From: Burkholderiales bacterium
Lineage (GTDB): Bacteria > Pseudomonadota > Gammaproteobacteria > Burkholderiales > WYBJ01
DNA length: 64,000 bases
Assembly (NCBI GenBank): GCA_020848435.1
Contig: JADLAC010000016.1
Location: 146,690 to 210,689, forward strand
Direction: 5' to 3'
Notes under the pieces: generated by a model
Database searches by the model: none
What the model was told of the DNA's origin: nothing
What the model saw: the letters and a program-made list of their open reading frames with translations, nothing else
Shown here: piece by piece, positions 28,372 to 35,421 of the stretch
Layout of the letters: each line of letters begins with the position of its first letter
Numbering within the stretch: the stretch's first letter is position 1
Translations under genes and position numbers: made by a program

Positions 28372-29343
28372 TCAATCAACCTTTGCGCCGGACGCCTTCA
28401 CGATGTCCGCCCACTTGCGGTATTCCTCGACGAGCTTGCGACGAAACACCTCGGGGCCGCCGTGTAGAGGCTCCACTGCGATCGCGCCCACGCGGGTTCG
28501 AAACTCGGGCTCGGCGATCAAGCGATCGACCTCGGTCGCCACCCGGCTGATCACCGGCCCCGGCGTTCCGGTCGGCCCCACCACGCCGAACCAAACCGAC
28601 GATCGAAGCTGTCCCATACCCAGCTCGGCCGTCGTCGGAACCTCCGGCAGCGCGCTCGAACGACGATCCGACAACACGGCAAGCGCGCGCACCGAGCCCG
28701 CCTTGACCTGCGCGTGAATGCCGGTCATCAGTTGGAACATGAGCTGGATGCGCCCGGCGATGAGGTCCGTGGTCGCATCCCCTGGCACCTTGTAGGGCAC
28801 GTGCGTCATGCGCACGCCATTGAGCGTCTTGAACAGCTCGCCGGCGAGGTGCATCGAGCTGCCGTTGCCGGTCGAGCCGAAGTTGAGCTGGTCCGGATGG
28901 GCCTTGGCGTAGCTCGTGAATTCCTGCAGCGACTTCGCCGGCAGCTTGTTGGTGACCACCAGGACGTTTTGGACGTCGCCGATGAGCGCGATCAACGCGA
29001 GATCCTTGAGCGGGTCGTACGGCATGACCTGGTACAGGTGCGGATTGATCGCCAGCATGCTGGAAGCCGCCACCGCCAGGGTATAGCCGTCGGGCTCGGC
29101 CTTGGCGGCGATCGCGAGCCCGGTGTTGCCTTGGGCACCGGTGCGGTTGTCGACCACGAAGCGCTGGCCGAGGGTTCGCGTCAAGCCGTCGGCGAGCAGG
29201 CGGGTGATCGGATCGATGGTGCCGCCCTGCCCGGAGGGGATGATCATCCGCACCGGCTTGGTCGGCCAGGATTGGGCCAGCGCAGCGGGCGCCGTCGCCA
29301 GCCCGAGCGCGAGTAGAACGATACCAAGACATGCCGTCATCAT
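28372..29343 (-). CDS. Bug/TctC family substrate-binding protein (paired with UroD-like gene)
   Basis: 323 aa. A short signal peptide MMTACLGIVLLALGLATAPAA precedes LAQSWPTKPVRMIIP. The ligand loop is SGQGGTIDPITRLL; other motifs are VVDNRTGAQGN, PDGYTLAV, NFGSTGNGSSMHLAGELFK and MTHVPYKVPG. The ACGGAG site fits ATG 29343 rather than the upstream ATG at 29358. It lies 34 bp downstream of the UroD-like gene on the same strand, so they form a two-gene unit, suggesting the binding protein captures the substrate of that enzyme or its precursor. Confidence 0.93.
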   Translation of the reverse strand: MMTACLGIVLLALGLATAPAALAQSWPTKPVRMIIPSGQGGTIDPITRLLADGLTRTLGQRFVVDNRTGAQGNTGLAIAAKAEPDGYTLAVAASSMLAINPHLYQVMPYDPLKDLALIALIGDVQNVLVVTNKLPAKSLQEFTSYAKAHPDQLNFGSTGNGSSMHLAGELFKTLNGVRMTHVPYKVPGDATTDLIAGRIQLMFQLMTGIHAQVKAGSVRALAVLSDRRSSALPEVPTTAELGMGQLRSSVWFGVVGPTGTPGPVISRVATEVDRLIAEPEFRTRVGAIAVEPLHGGPEVFRRKLVEEYRKWADIVKASGAKVD

Positions 29344-29377
29344 GGAGTGCTCCGTCAAGAGGCGATTGCGGAGTCGA

Positions 29378-30358
29378 TCAGCGCCGCTGCACGGCGTCGA
29401 TCACCGCCTGGATGTTGGCCGCCGGCGTGGCCACCAACAGCACGCAGCCCGGGCCAACCATGAGTCGCCGCCCGGCGCTCTGCGCCACCGCGTCGCGCAC
29501 CTCGGCTTCGATTGCCGCGGCATCGCCGTGGGCAAGCGTTGAATTCTCTTCCAGCCCGCCCACCAGCAGGCACGACGACTGCTTCGCTGCGCTCGCCAAA
29601 TCCGGCTTGGTCAGGCGATCGTGCCAATTGAGCATGCGCACGGGATAGTCCTTGACCAGGTCGAACATGATGTCCTCGCCGTGCACGTGCAACAGGTCGA
29701 AGCGGCTGCGGCCCTTGAGCGCATTCAACACGGCGCGGTCGAACTGCGCGCCGAAGCGCAGGTACTCCTGGGCGCTACAGACCCGGTAGCTCGCGCATTG
29801 GGTCGCGAAAAACACGCCGTGCGCGCCGCAGGCGAGCGATTGCAGCGCGAAATCGATCGTGACCTCGGTGATGATGCGCAACCCCGCCTCCAGCATATCG
29901 GCGTTGAGGCGCATGTCGGCGAATATGCGCTCGCCGGCGAGCTTGCGCGCGCTGGTGAGCGGGCTGAAGACGGTCTGCAATATCGGCGCACCGTCGCCCA
30001 GCTCTGCCTTCGCCATGCGCAGCGCCGCGAGCTGCTGTCCGAGCACCCCGCGCGCCGGGTCGAGCCGCGCCAGCGCGGGCCAATCCTCGGCGCGCCTGAC
30101 GCCGGGACTGATCACCGCGCGCGCGCCGTTGGCCGCATTCTGATACGCGGTGCGCGCGCCCCAGTCTTCCACCGAATAGGTCCCGGAGGGCATGAACTTG
30201 ATCAGGTCGAAATCCCAGCGGCGCTGCCAGCGCACCATGTGGGCGGCGAGCTTGCCCGGATCGGTGTCGTCCTCGGGGAAGTGGCGCCAGAGGCTCAGCG
30301 GCAGGCGATCGACAGCGCGGCCTTCGAGTGCTGCTTCGATCCGTGTCCAGTGATTCAT
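29378..30358 (-). CDS. Uroporphyrinogen decarboxylase (URO-D) family protein, non-housekeeping
   Basis: 326-aa TIM-barrel protein of the URO-D/cobalamin-methyltransferase superfamily: MNHWTRIEAALEGRAVDRLPLSLWRHF at the N-terminus, ILQTVFSPLTSARKL, GVFFATQCAS, and near residues 220-226 LLHVHGEDIMFD. Corrinoid methyltransferases of this superfamily use an H-x-C zinc site at that place; here it reads H-V-H. A barrel-end GLEENSTLAHGD and the terminal GPGCVLLVATPAANIQAVIDAV are also seen. It is unlikely to be hemE: too divergent and linked to a Bug gene. Demethylase or methyl-transfer catabolism is possible but unproven. The start is ATG 30358; ATG 30370 is possible. Confidence 0.8.
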   Translation of the reverse strand: MNHWTRIEAALEGRAVDRLPLSLWRHFPEDDTDPGKLAAHMVRWQRRWDFDLIKFMPSGTYSVEDWGARTAYQNAANGARAVISPGVRRAEDWPALARLDPARGVLGQQLAALRMAKAELGDGAPILQTVFSPLTSARKLAGERIFADMRLNADMLEAGLRIITEVTIDFALQSLACGAHGVFFATQCASYRVCSAQEYLRFGAQFDRAVLNALKGRSRFDLLHVHGEDIMFDLVKDYPVRMLNWHDRLTKPDLASAAKQSSCLLVGGLEENSTLAHGDAAAIEAEVRDAVAQSAGRRLMVGPGCVLLVATPAANIQAVIDAVQRR

Positions 30359-30649
30359 CGCGCTCGCCATGGCCGAGGGTCGCGAAAACGATAAGGCCGG
30401 GGACTCTAACGCCGGCACCGCGAGCCGTCAATCACGCGAAATGTTCGACGCCTTCGATCGAACGCCAGCGCCGAGCGGCCAAATGCTGTCTACGCCATCA
30501 AGTCCGGATCCTTCAAGACCATGGCGAACTGAACGTCTTCATCTGGTCGATTTGCGCGGCGTTCGTGATCCAGCTCATCTTCGTGCCGGTGCTGGGCGCG
30601 GCGGTCACGATGCTCGCGTTCGACAAGTAACAAGTCCGCCAATCGCGCG
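30359..30649. other. Gene-free segment with a possible membrane-segment remnant
   Basis: No complete gene is seen between the UroD-like start and the Bug remnant. One plus-strand frame ending at 30630 encodes LNVFIWSICAAFVIQLIFVP and then VLGAAVTMLAFDK, a convincing transmembrane stretch, but with no start or upstream coding signal. It could be the tail of a lost membrane protein or a chance hydrophobic frame. Confidence 0.3.
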
Positions 30650-30777
30650 GCCGAGCGCGTGGCGCGACAGCCGGCCGGCGGTTACTCGGCGCTGTTCATG
30701 TCGGTCTCGCACGCGATGAGCAGGTCGTCTATCGCAGCCTCGGCTACGATCTCGAACGCGACTTCACCCTGCGGGGG
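30650..30777 (+). pseudogene. Remnant of a Bug/TctC gene
   Basis: In one plus-strand frame the sequence reads VARQPAGGYSALFMSVSHAM, and a shifted frame then continues EQVVYRSLGYDLERDFTL. Together they reproduce the Bug pattern 'VAR-x-P-DGYTLLF...LYR-x-L-x-YD...DF'. Only about 40 residues remain, with a frameshift in the middle and no flanking Bug sequence. It abuts the stop codon of the intact minus-strand Bug gene at 30778. Confidence 0.55.
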
Positions 30778-31809
30778 TCAGTCGATCTTGTACCCGCTCT
30801 CCTTGACCACCTTCGCCCAGCGTTCCTTCTCCGAGGCCATCCATTGCGCCAGCTCCTGCGGCGCTTTCGCCTGCGGGCGCGAGCCCTGCGAGGTGAGCTT
30901 CTCCGAGAAATCCGGCAGCGCGACGATCCGCTTCACCTCGTTGTAGAGCTTGGTCACGATCTCGGGCGGGAGCTTCGCCGGACCGATGATCCCCTGCCAC
31001 GAGCCGGCGTGGAAGCCTTCGAGACCCGGCGTCTCTGCGACCGTCGGCACCTGCGGAAACATCGGATCGCGCTGTTCGCTGGAGACGGCGATGAGCTTCA
31101 ACTTGCCGCTTCTCACGTGCATCCACGTCTGCAGGACGCCCATCAAGAGGAAGTCGCCGTCGCCGGTCATGACCGAGATCACGGAGCTCTGGCCGCCCTT
31201 GGTCGGCACGTAGGTCCACTTCGCGCCGACGCGATGCTGCATGGCGAGGGTCGAGAGGTGGATGTTGCTGCCGAGCCCCACCGGAGCGTTGAGCTTGCCA
31301 GGGCTCTTCTTCGCCAGCGCGATCAGGTCGGAAACGCTCTTCACGGGCACACTGGGGTGCGTGCACAACAGGTAGGGGGAGAACGTGACTGTGGTGATCG
31401 GCGTGATGTCGCGAATGATGTCGAAGGAGAGCTTGTACATGCTGGGGCTGATGGTCAGGTTGCCGACCTCCATGAGCGTCAGCGTGTAGCCGTCGGCGGG
31501 CGAGCGCACCATCATTTCGACGCCGATATTGCCGTTGGCGCCGGGCCGCGGATCGGAAAGCACCTGCTGCCCCCAGCTCTCGTTGAGCTTCGCGCCCACC
31601 ATGCGCGTCAGGATGTCCGAGGTGCCGCCCGCGGGGTACGGCACGATCACGCGGATCGGCTTGGCGGGGTAGGACTGGCCCCCTGCGGCGGCGCCGCTCG
31701 CCTGCGCCTGGACGCTGGCGCTCCAGGCGAGCGTGGCGCCGAGCAATGCCGCTGCGGCAACGTTACCGCCGGCTGCGATGGTTGCCGAGGCTATGACAAC
31801 GCGTTTCAT
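30778..31809 (-). CDS. Bug/TctC family substrate-binding protein
   Basis: 343 aa. The signal peptide MKRVVIASATIAAGG through LGATLAWSASVQA is followed by a Gly/Ala linker (QASGAAAGGQ) and SYPAKPIRVIVPYPAGGTSDILTRM. Other motifs: VLSDPRPGANGNIG, PADGYTLTLM, CTHPSVPVKSV, TYVPTKGGQSS (replacing the usual HVPYKG). Its ATG at 31809 lies exactly where the truncated ATPase reading frame breaks off, and no strong ribosome site is visible (only GGACGG). Expression therefore may depend on sequence acquired at the junction. Confidence 0.92.
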   Translation of the reverse strand: MKRVVIASATIAAGGNVAAAALLGATLAWSASVQAQASGAAAGGQSYPAKPIRVIVPYPAGGTSDILTRMVGAKLNESWGQQVLSDPRPGANGNIGVEMMVRSPADGYTLTLMEVGNLTISPSMYKLSFDIIRDITPITTVTFSPYLLCTHPSVPVKSVSDLIALAKKSPGKLNAPVGLGSNIHLSTLAMQHRVGAKWTYVPTKGGQSSVISVMTGDGDFLLMGVLQTWMHVRSGKLKLIAVSSEQRDPMFPQVPTVAETPGLEGFHAGSWQGIIGPAKLPPEIVTKLYNEVKRIVALPDFSEKLTSQGSRPQAKAPQELAQWMASEKERWAKVVKESGYKID

Positions 31810-32092
31810 GGGACCGTCCAGCAGCAGAAGCGCGCCACGGCGGGCCGCAGCGGCTTCCAGCCGCGAAGCCTCCCACTGTTGCGCAATCCAGACTCGCGCC
31901 CCGTAACGTGGGCTCGTCCGCACTCGCGTAACGCACCGGGACGCCGAGGTCCGCCGTTACCTGCTGCACCATCGTCGACTTCCCCACCTGCCTCGGACCG
32001 GCAACGACGTGGACGAAACGGCGCGCCGCTGCCAGTCGCTTGGCGAGCTGCTCGGCCTGGAGCCGGCGAAAGGGCTTTGACGATTTGCTCAT
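31810..32092 (-). pseudogene. Truncated, frameshifted AAA ATPase (DUF4143-associated type)
   Basis: Starts MSKSSKPFRRLQAEQL and continues RRFVHVVAGPRQVGKSTMVQQ (Walker A GPRQVGKST) to RYASADEPTLR, the N-terminal pattern of AAA ATPases that carry a C-terminal DUF4143. At about 31900, in a GGGG run, the frame shifts and the homology continues in the next frame as WIAQQWEASRLEAAAARRGALLLLD, where intact proteins go on with the Walker B region. The similarity ends at the ATG of the Bug gene (31809). About 95 of roughly 400 residues remain. Clearly dead. Confidence 0.75.
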
Positions 32093-32097
32093 CGCAC

Positions 32098-32128
32098 TGA
32101 GTAATTTTACTCAACCACTTGAGTAAAA
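32098..32128. promoter_or_regulatory. Interlocked palindromes upstream of the ATPase remnant
   Basis: Two overlapping perfect inverted repeats built from one half-site: TGAGTAA-TT-TTACTCA (32098-32113) and TTTTACTCAA-CCAC-TTGAGTAAAA (32105-32128). They start 6 bp upstream of the ATPase start codon and are AT-rich in a GC-rich setting. The arrangement of three TGAGTAA half-sites suggests an operator that once controlled the ATPase gene. Confidence 0.5.
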
Positions 32129-32514
32129 CAACCGGGCGAGTGCCGCACCGACCGGCGGTTGCGCTGCAATTTGCGCCTGCGGGCGGGCACTGCTCGAACG
32201 AAACGAGCGGCGAGACTCCCCGATTGGCGGCGCGAGAGCGCCGCCAGCGCCGCGCCGACCCAGCCGAATCCGATCCGCTCCTGCTCCGACCACAAGCCCG
32301 GCCGAATCCGGTTATCGCGCAGCTCGTCGTACAGCGCACGCTCCGGATCGGTGAGCCGGTGCAGGTCCTGCACCACCTGGCTCGCTTCCTCGCCCCACAA
32401 GGTGTCGTGGGCGAGCAAGGTGGCGCGGTCCATCAGGAACGATTCTGCATGGGGAAACCATGCGCGCAGCCGGTCGAGGATGGCGAAGCCGCGCGTGTCG
32501 ATATCGCTCGCGCC
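32107..32514 (-). pseudogene. jetD: 3' fragment of Wadjet jetD (DUF3322/DUF2220)
   Basis: The minus-strand frame reads SDIDTRGFAILDRLRAWFPH, then SFLMDRATLLAHDTLWGEE, LTDPERALYDELRDNRIRPG, and SEQERIGFGWVGAALAAL. This matches the C-terminal Toprim-like domain of JetD, the nuclease subunit of Wadjet anti-plasmid systems, including the D-I-D pair of the Toprim active site. Homology runs from about 32510 to about 32235; the frame then continues with unrelated residues to a stop at 32107. The N-terminal two thirds and jetA, jetB, jetC are absent. The assignment rests on recognised sequence patterns. Confidence 0.65.
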
Positions 32515-32536
32515 CGCACGCTCAGCTACAGGCGCC

Positions 32537-32959
32537 TCAGCCGATCCGCTCCCACAGCGCGGTTTCGCCCTCCAGGCGATCGAGCTCCATGCCCTTGAAA
32601 TCGCCGCGCGAGACGATACCGACGATGTTGTGTTCTCTTACGACCGGCAGATGGCGGAAACCGCCGTCACAGAGCAGGCGCAGCGCATCGATCGCGGTGC
32701 GATCCGGGGCGATCGTCACGGGGTTCGGCGTCATGACCTCCCCGAGCGCCGTCACGGTGGGGTCCTTGGCTTGGCTCAACGCCCGGACCGCGTCCCTGCC
32801 GGTGAAGATGCCACACAGGCGATGATCGTCGCCGGTCACCAACACTGCGCCGATGCGGCGCATGGACATGCGCTTGCAGGCTTCCTGGACGGTTTGCCGG
32901 TTGCTCAATACCTCGGGCTTCTGATCCTTGACGATGTATGCGATCGGACGATTCGTCAT
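32537..32959 (-). CDS. CBS-domain pair protein
   Basis: 140-aa protein consisting of two CBS domains: IAYIVKDQKPEVLSNRQTVQEACKRM then RIGAVLVTGDDHRLCGIFTGRD, and VMTPNPVTIAPDRTAIDALRLL then FRHLPVVREHNIVGIVSRGD. Free-standing CBS pairs bind adenine nucleotides and act as energy or redox sensors of other proteins. GGAGG eight bases before the ATG at 32959 decides the start over in-frame codons upstream. It is followed on the same strand by the jetD fragment, whose similarity begins about 25 bp after this gene's stop. Confidence 0.88.
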   Translation of the reverse strand: MTNRPIAYIVKDQKPEVLSNRQTVQEACKRMSMRRIGAVLVTGDDHRLCGIFTGRDAVRALSQAKDPTVTALGEVMTPNPVTIAPDRTAIDALRLLCDGGFRHLPVVREHNIVGIVSRGDFKGMELDRLEGETALWERIG

Positions 32960-33050
32960 CGATTTGTCCTCCGACACATGGCCGATCGACATCTTACGCC
33001 GGCACGCGCGGCGTCGATTGACCGGGATCAAAGCCGTGTGCCTGGTCCTC

Positions 33051-33176
33051 GTGCAACGCGCAGGGGTCCGGCCCCCATACGTCACGAACCGGGTGCCCCT
33101 CCCTCCTGCAACGTGCAAGACCTGACCCCGAACCGGGTGGGCCTGGCCCTCGTGAAGCGTGCAAGACCTGGCGCCC
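33051..33176. repeat. Cluster of GTGCAAGACCTGACCCC-type repeats
   Basis: Three related units: a degenerate one at 33051-33075 (GTGCAACGCGCAGGGGTCC...), the best copy at 33107-33130 (TGCAACGTGCAAGACCTGAC followed by CCCG), and a variant at 33158-33176 (CGTGCAAGACCTGGCGCCC). They fill the 281-bp gap between the CBS gene and the enoyl-CoA hydratase gene; nothing coding is seen there. Similar words recur at 35304-35414 and 46568-46590. They resemble the short palindromic repeats mobilised by REP-associated tyrosine transposases, but no such transposase is in the window. Confidence 0.6.
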
Positions 33177-33240
33177 AATACTTCGCGGCGGCCCGCGGGA
33201 CGCCAAGTTAAGCACGCTTCGCCGGGAGCCACACGGTTCG

Positions 33241-34026
33241 CTAACGGCTCTTTTTTCGATCGATGAACGCTTGCATCAGGCGCGCCGGCTCATCGGTGGT
33301 GCGCGCCTCGGCGCAGACCTGGATGCCGCGGTGAATCGCATCGCGGATCGACATGCGTTCCCAGTCGCGCACCAAGCCCTTTTGCAGCCGCACCGCGCGC
33401 GCTCCCGCGGCGCAGATCGCACTGACCCATTTCTCGATCGCCGTATCGAGATCCGAGGCGGGCACGAGGCGTTGCAGGAAGCCGCAGCGATAGGCTTCCT
33501 GCGCGTCGATCATCTCGCCGGTGAGCACGATTTCGTTGGCCTTGCCCCAGCCGAGCAACAGCGGCAAGAGGCAAGCCTCCATGCCCGAGGGCAGCCCGAA
33601 CTTGACTTCGGGCATCCCGAACATCGCGTGATCGGCCGCCGCACGCATGTCGCAGGCCGCGGCGAGCTCCATGCCGGAGCCCAGGCAGTAGCCGTTGATG
33701 CGCGCCAGCACGGGCACGGGCAACTGCCGGATCGCATCGCATGCCAGGTGGGTCTTGGTCCCGACCTCGCGTTGTCCCGCGACGTCCTGGCCTTGCATTT
33801 CGGCGAGGTCCGATCCGGCGATGAAGGACTTGTCGCCGGCGCCCGTCAACACCGCCACGCGCAGATGCTCGTTCGCGGCCAGCCGGGTGAATGCCGCCAC
33901 CAGATCATCCTTGCCGCTCTTGCCCAGCCTGTTGCGATGCGTCGCGTTGTCCACGCTGACGTAGGCCACTTGGCCCGCCGCGCGATCCTCCAGGCGAACC
34001 TTCACGATATTCGTTTGTGCTGCCAT
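33241..34026 (-). CDS. Enoyl-CoA hydratase/isomerase family protein
   Basis: 261-aa crotonase-fold enzyme. It has the first oxyanion-hole region (VAVLTGAGDKSFIAGSDLAEM), the second (ARINGYCLGSGMELAAACDMR) and the segment EVKFGLPSGMEACLLPLLLG where catalytic Glu positions normally lie (here Gly/Ser-rich, so hydratase activity is not assured). GGGAGACGC lies upstream of the ATG at 34026. It is preceded on the same strand by a CoA-transferase tail, suggesting a former CoA-thioester pathway of which this gene is the survivor. Confidence 0.87.
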   Translation of the reverse strand: MAAQTNIVKVRLEDRAAGQVAYVSVDNATHRNRLGKSGKDDLVAAFTRLAANEHLRVAVLTGAGDKSFIAGSDLAEMQGQDVAGQREVGTKTHLACDAIRQLPVPVLARINGYCLGSGMELAAACDMRAAADHAMFGMPEVKFGLPSGMEACLLPLLLGWGKANEIVLTGEMIDAQEAYRCGFLQRLVPASDLDTAIEKWVSAICAAGARAVRLQKGLVRDWERMSIRDAIHRGIQVCAEARTTDEPARLMQAFIDRKKSR

Positions 34027-34050
34027 CGCGTCTCCCTTTGAAATTCGCGC

Positions 34051-34332
34051 TCAGCCGATCGCGCCGCTCGCCCTGAGCGCGTCGATCTTCGCCGCATCGA
34101 GACCCAGCACCCCGGCCAGGACTTCGTCCGTTCGCTGCCCGAGTAGCGGCGGCGGGCGCCGATATCGGATCGGGCTGTCGGAGAACCGGATTGGATTGGC
34201 GATGGCCGCTACCTTTCCCGCCGTGGGATGATTCAAATCCATCCGCATCCCGCGCGCCACGACCTGCGGGTCGCTGATCGCCTGCCGCCGATTCGAACCC
34301 TTGGGGGGCGAAGGCGCGACAGCAGAGCTCAT
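34051..34332 (-). pseudogene. C-terminal remnant of a CaiB/BaiF (class III) CoA-transferase
   Basis: The frame carries only the final about 80 residues of a class III CoA-transferase: ISDPQVVARGMRMDLNHPTA, then ANPIRFSDSPIRYRRPPPLL, GQRTDEVLAGVLGLDAAKID. Full proteins are about 400 aa with a catalytic Asp in the missing part. An ATG at 34332 overlaps the TGA of the upstream Bug gene (ATGA), so a 93-aa peptide could still be translated by coupling. The upstream Bug gene occupies the place where the rest of the CoA-transferase should be. Confidence 0.72.
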
Positions 34333-35345
34333 TGTGCCTGGATACCCACGCTCTTGATCACCCTGCTCCACTTGTCATGCTCAGTGCGCAGAAAGCGGCC
34401 GAGCTCCTCCGGCGTGCTGCCGATCGGCTCGACGTCCAGGAGCGCGAGCCGCGCGCGCAGCTCCGGAGTGGCCAGCGCCGCGACCAGCGTCTGGTGGAGC
34501 TGTGCGATCGCGCCGTTGGGCGTCCCCGCAGGCACGACGAGCGCATGCCAGGCGGTGCTTTCGAAGCCGGGGAAACCGGCCTCCGCGCCGGTCGGGACCT
34601 CGGGCATGTGGGTGCTGCGACGCGCGCCGCCGGTGATAATCGGCCGCAGCCGGCCCGACTTCAGATGCGGAATGGTGCCCGAATAGGTATTGACCAGGAC
34701 CTGGATTCGCCCGCTCACGATATCGGCCGCGGCTTGGCCGATCCCCTTGTAGGGCACGTGCACCACGTCGATCGCCGCGAGGCTCTTGAACAGCTCGCCG
34801 GTGAGATGCAGTCCGCTGCCGATGCCGCTGCTCGCGTAGTTCAACTGCCGGGGCTGGGTCTTCGCGTAGGCGATGAAGTCCTTCACCGACTGGACCGGGA
34901 GCGCGGTCGAGACGAAGATGACGATCGGCGAGCTTCCCACCAGCGATACCGGTGCGAGGTCCCGGAACAAGTCGTAGCCGAGCCTGCGGTACAGCGACGG
35001 ACCGATCGACAGCGGACCCAGGTTGGCGTAGAGCACGGTGTGGCCGTCGGGCGTGGCCTTGGCGACGATCGTGGTGCCGACGGTTCCGCCCGCGCCGCCG
35101 CGGTTGTCGATCACGATCTGTTGCTTGAGGTTGCCCGCCCACGGCTCGACCAGGCTGCGTCCCACCGCGTCCATCGAGCCGCCCGGCTCGAACGGCACGA
35201 CCATGCGGATCGGCCGATTCGGAAATGCCTGGCCCAGTGCCGCGGTGCTCGCGACGATCGTCAACGCCAGGGCCCCGCGCGCTGCGAATCGACCGAACCG
35301 ACCGGAGTCAGGTCTTGCACCGAGGTCAGGTGTTGCACGTTGCAA
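34329..35345 (-). CDS. Bug/TctC family substrate-binding protein with displaced 5' end
   Basis: About 338 aa from a TTG at 35345; other in-frame TTG codons lie at 35357, 35402 and 35417, and no ATG or GTG exists in a sensible place. The recognisable signal peptide (RFAARGALALTIVASTAALG) begins near 35290 and is followed by QAFPNRPIRMVVPFEPGGSMD. Other motifs: VIDNRGGAGGTVG, PDGHTVLY, VVHVPYKGIGQAAADIVSG. Immediately upstream the sequence is the repeat array at 35304-35414, which appears to have replaced the natural start. The gene may be poorly or no longer expressed. Its stop overlaps the CoA-transferase remnant. Confidence 0.8.
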   Translation of the reverse strand: MQRATPDLGARPDSGRFGRFAARGALALTIVASTAALGQAFPNRPIRMVVPFEPGGSMDAVGRSLVEPWAGNLKQQIVIDNRGGAGGTVGTTIVAKATPDGHTVLYANLGPLSIGPSLYRRLGYDLFRDLAPVSLVGSSPIVIFVSTALPVQSVKDFIAYAKTQPRQLNYASSGIGSGLHLTGELFKSLAAIDVVHVPYKGIGQAAADIVSGRIQVLVNTYSGTIPHLKSGRLRPIITGGARRSTHMPEVPTGAEAGFPGFESTAWHALVVPAGTPNGAIAQLHQTLVAALATPELRARLALLDVEPIGSTPEELGRFLRTEHDKWSRVIKSVGIQAQ

Positions 35346-35414
35346 GGTGTGCTGCAACGTGCAACACCTGACCCCGAAACGCAAACGCGCTGCAACGTGC
35401 AAGACCTGGCCCCC
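35304..35414. repeat. Repeat array with a perfect 21-bp inverted repeat
   Basis: Four copies of the GTGCAAGACCTGACCCC-type word in both orientations: 35304-35320 (minus), 35322-35344 (minus), 35353-35378 (plus), 35391-35414 (plus). The inner two form a perfect 21-bp inverted repeat, 35324-35344 against 35353-35373, with an 8-nt loop (AGGTGTGC). The last copy ends 8 bp from the stop codon of the alcohol dehydrogenase gene. As RNA from either strand this would be a very stable hairpin. Confidence 0.75.
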
Positions 35415-35421
35415 CAATGCG

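Noticed and set aside
33051..33176. CRISPR array
   Set aside because: The units differ in sequence and spacing, occur in both orientations elsewhere, and have no uniform spacers or cas genes.
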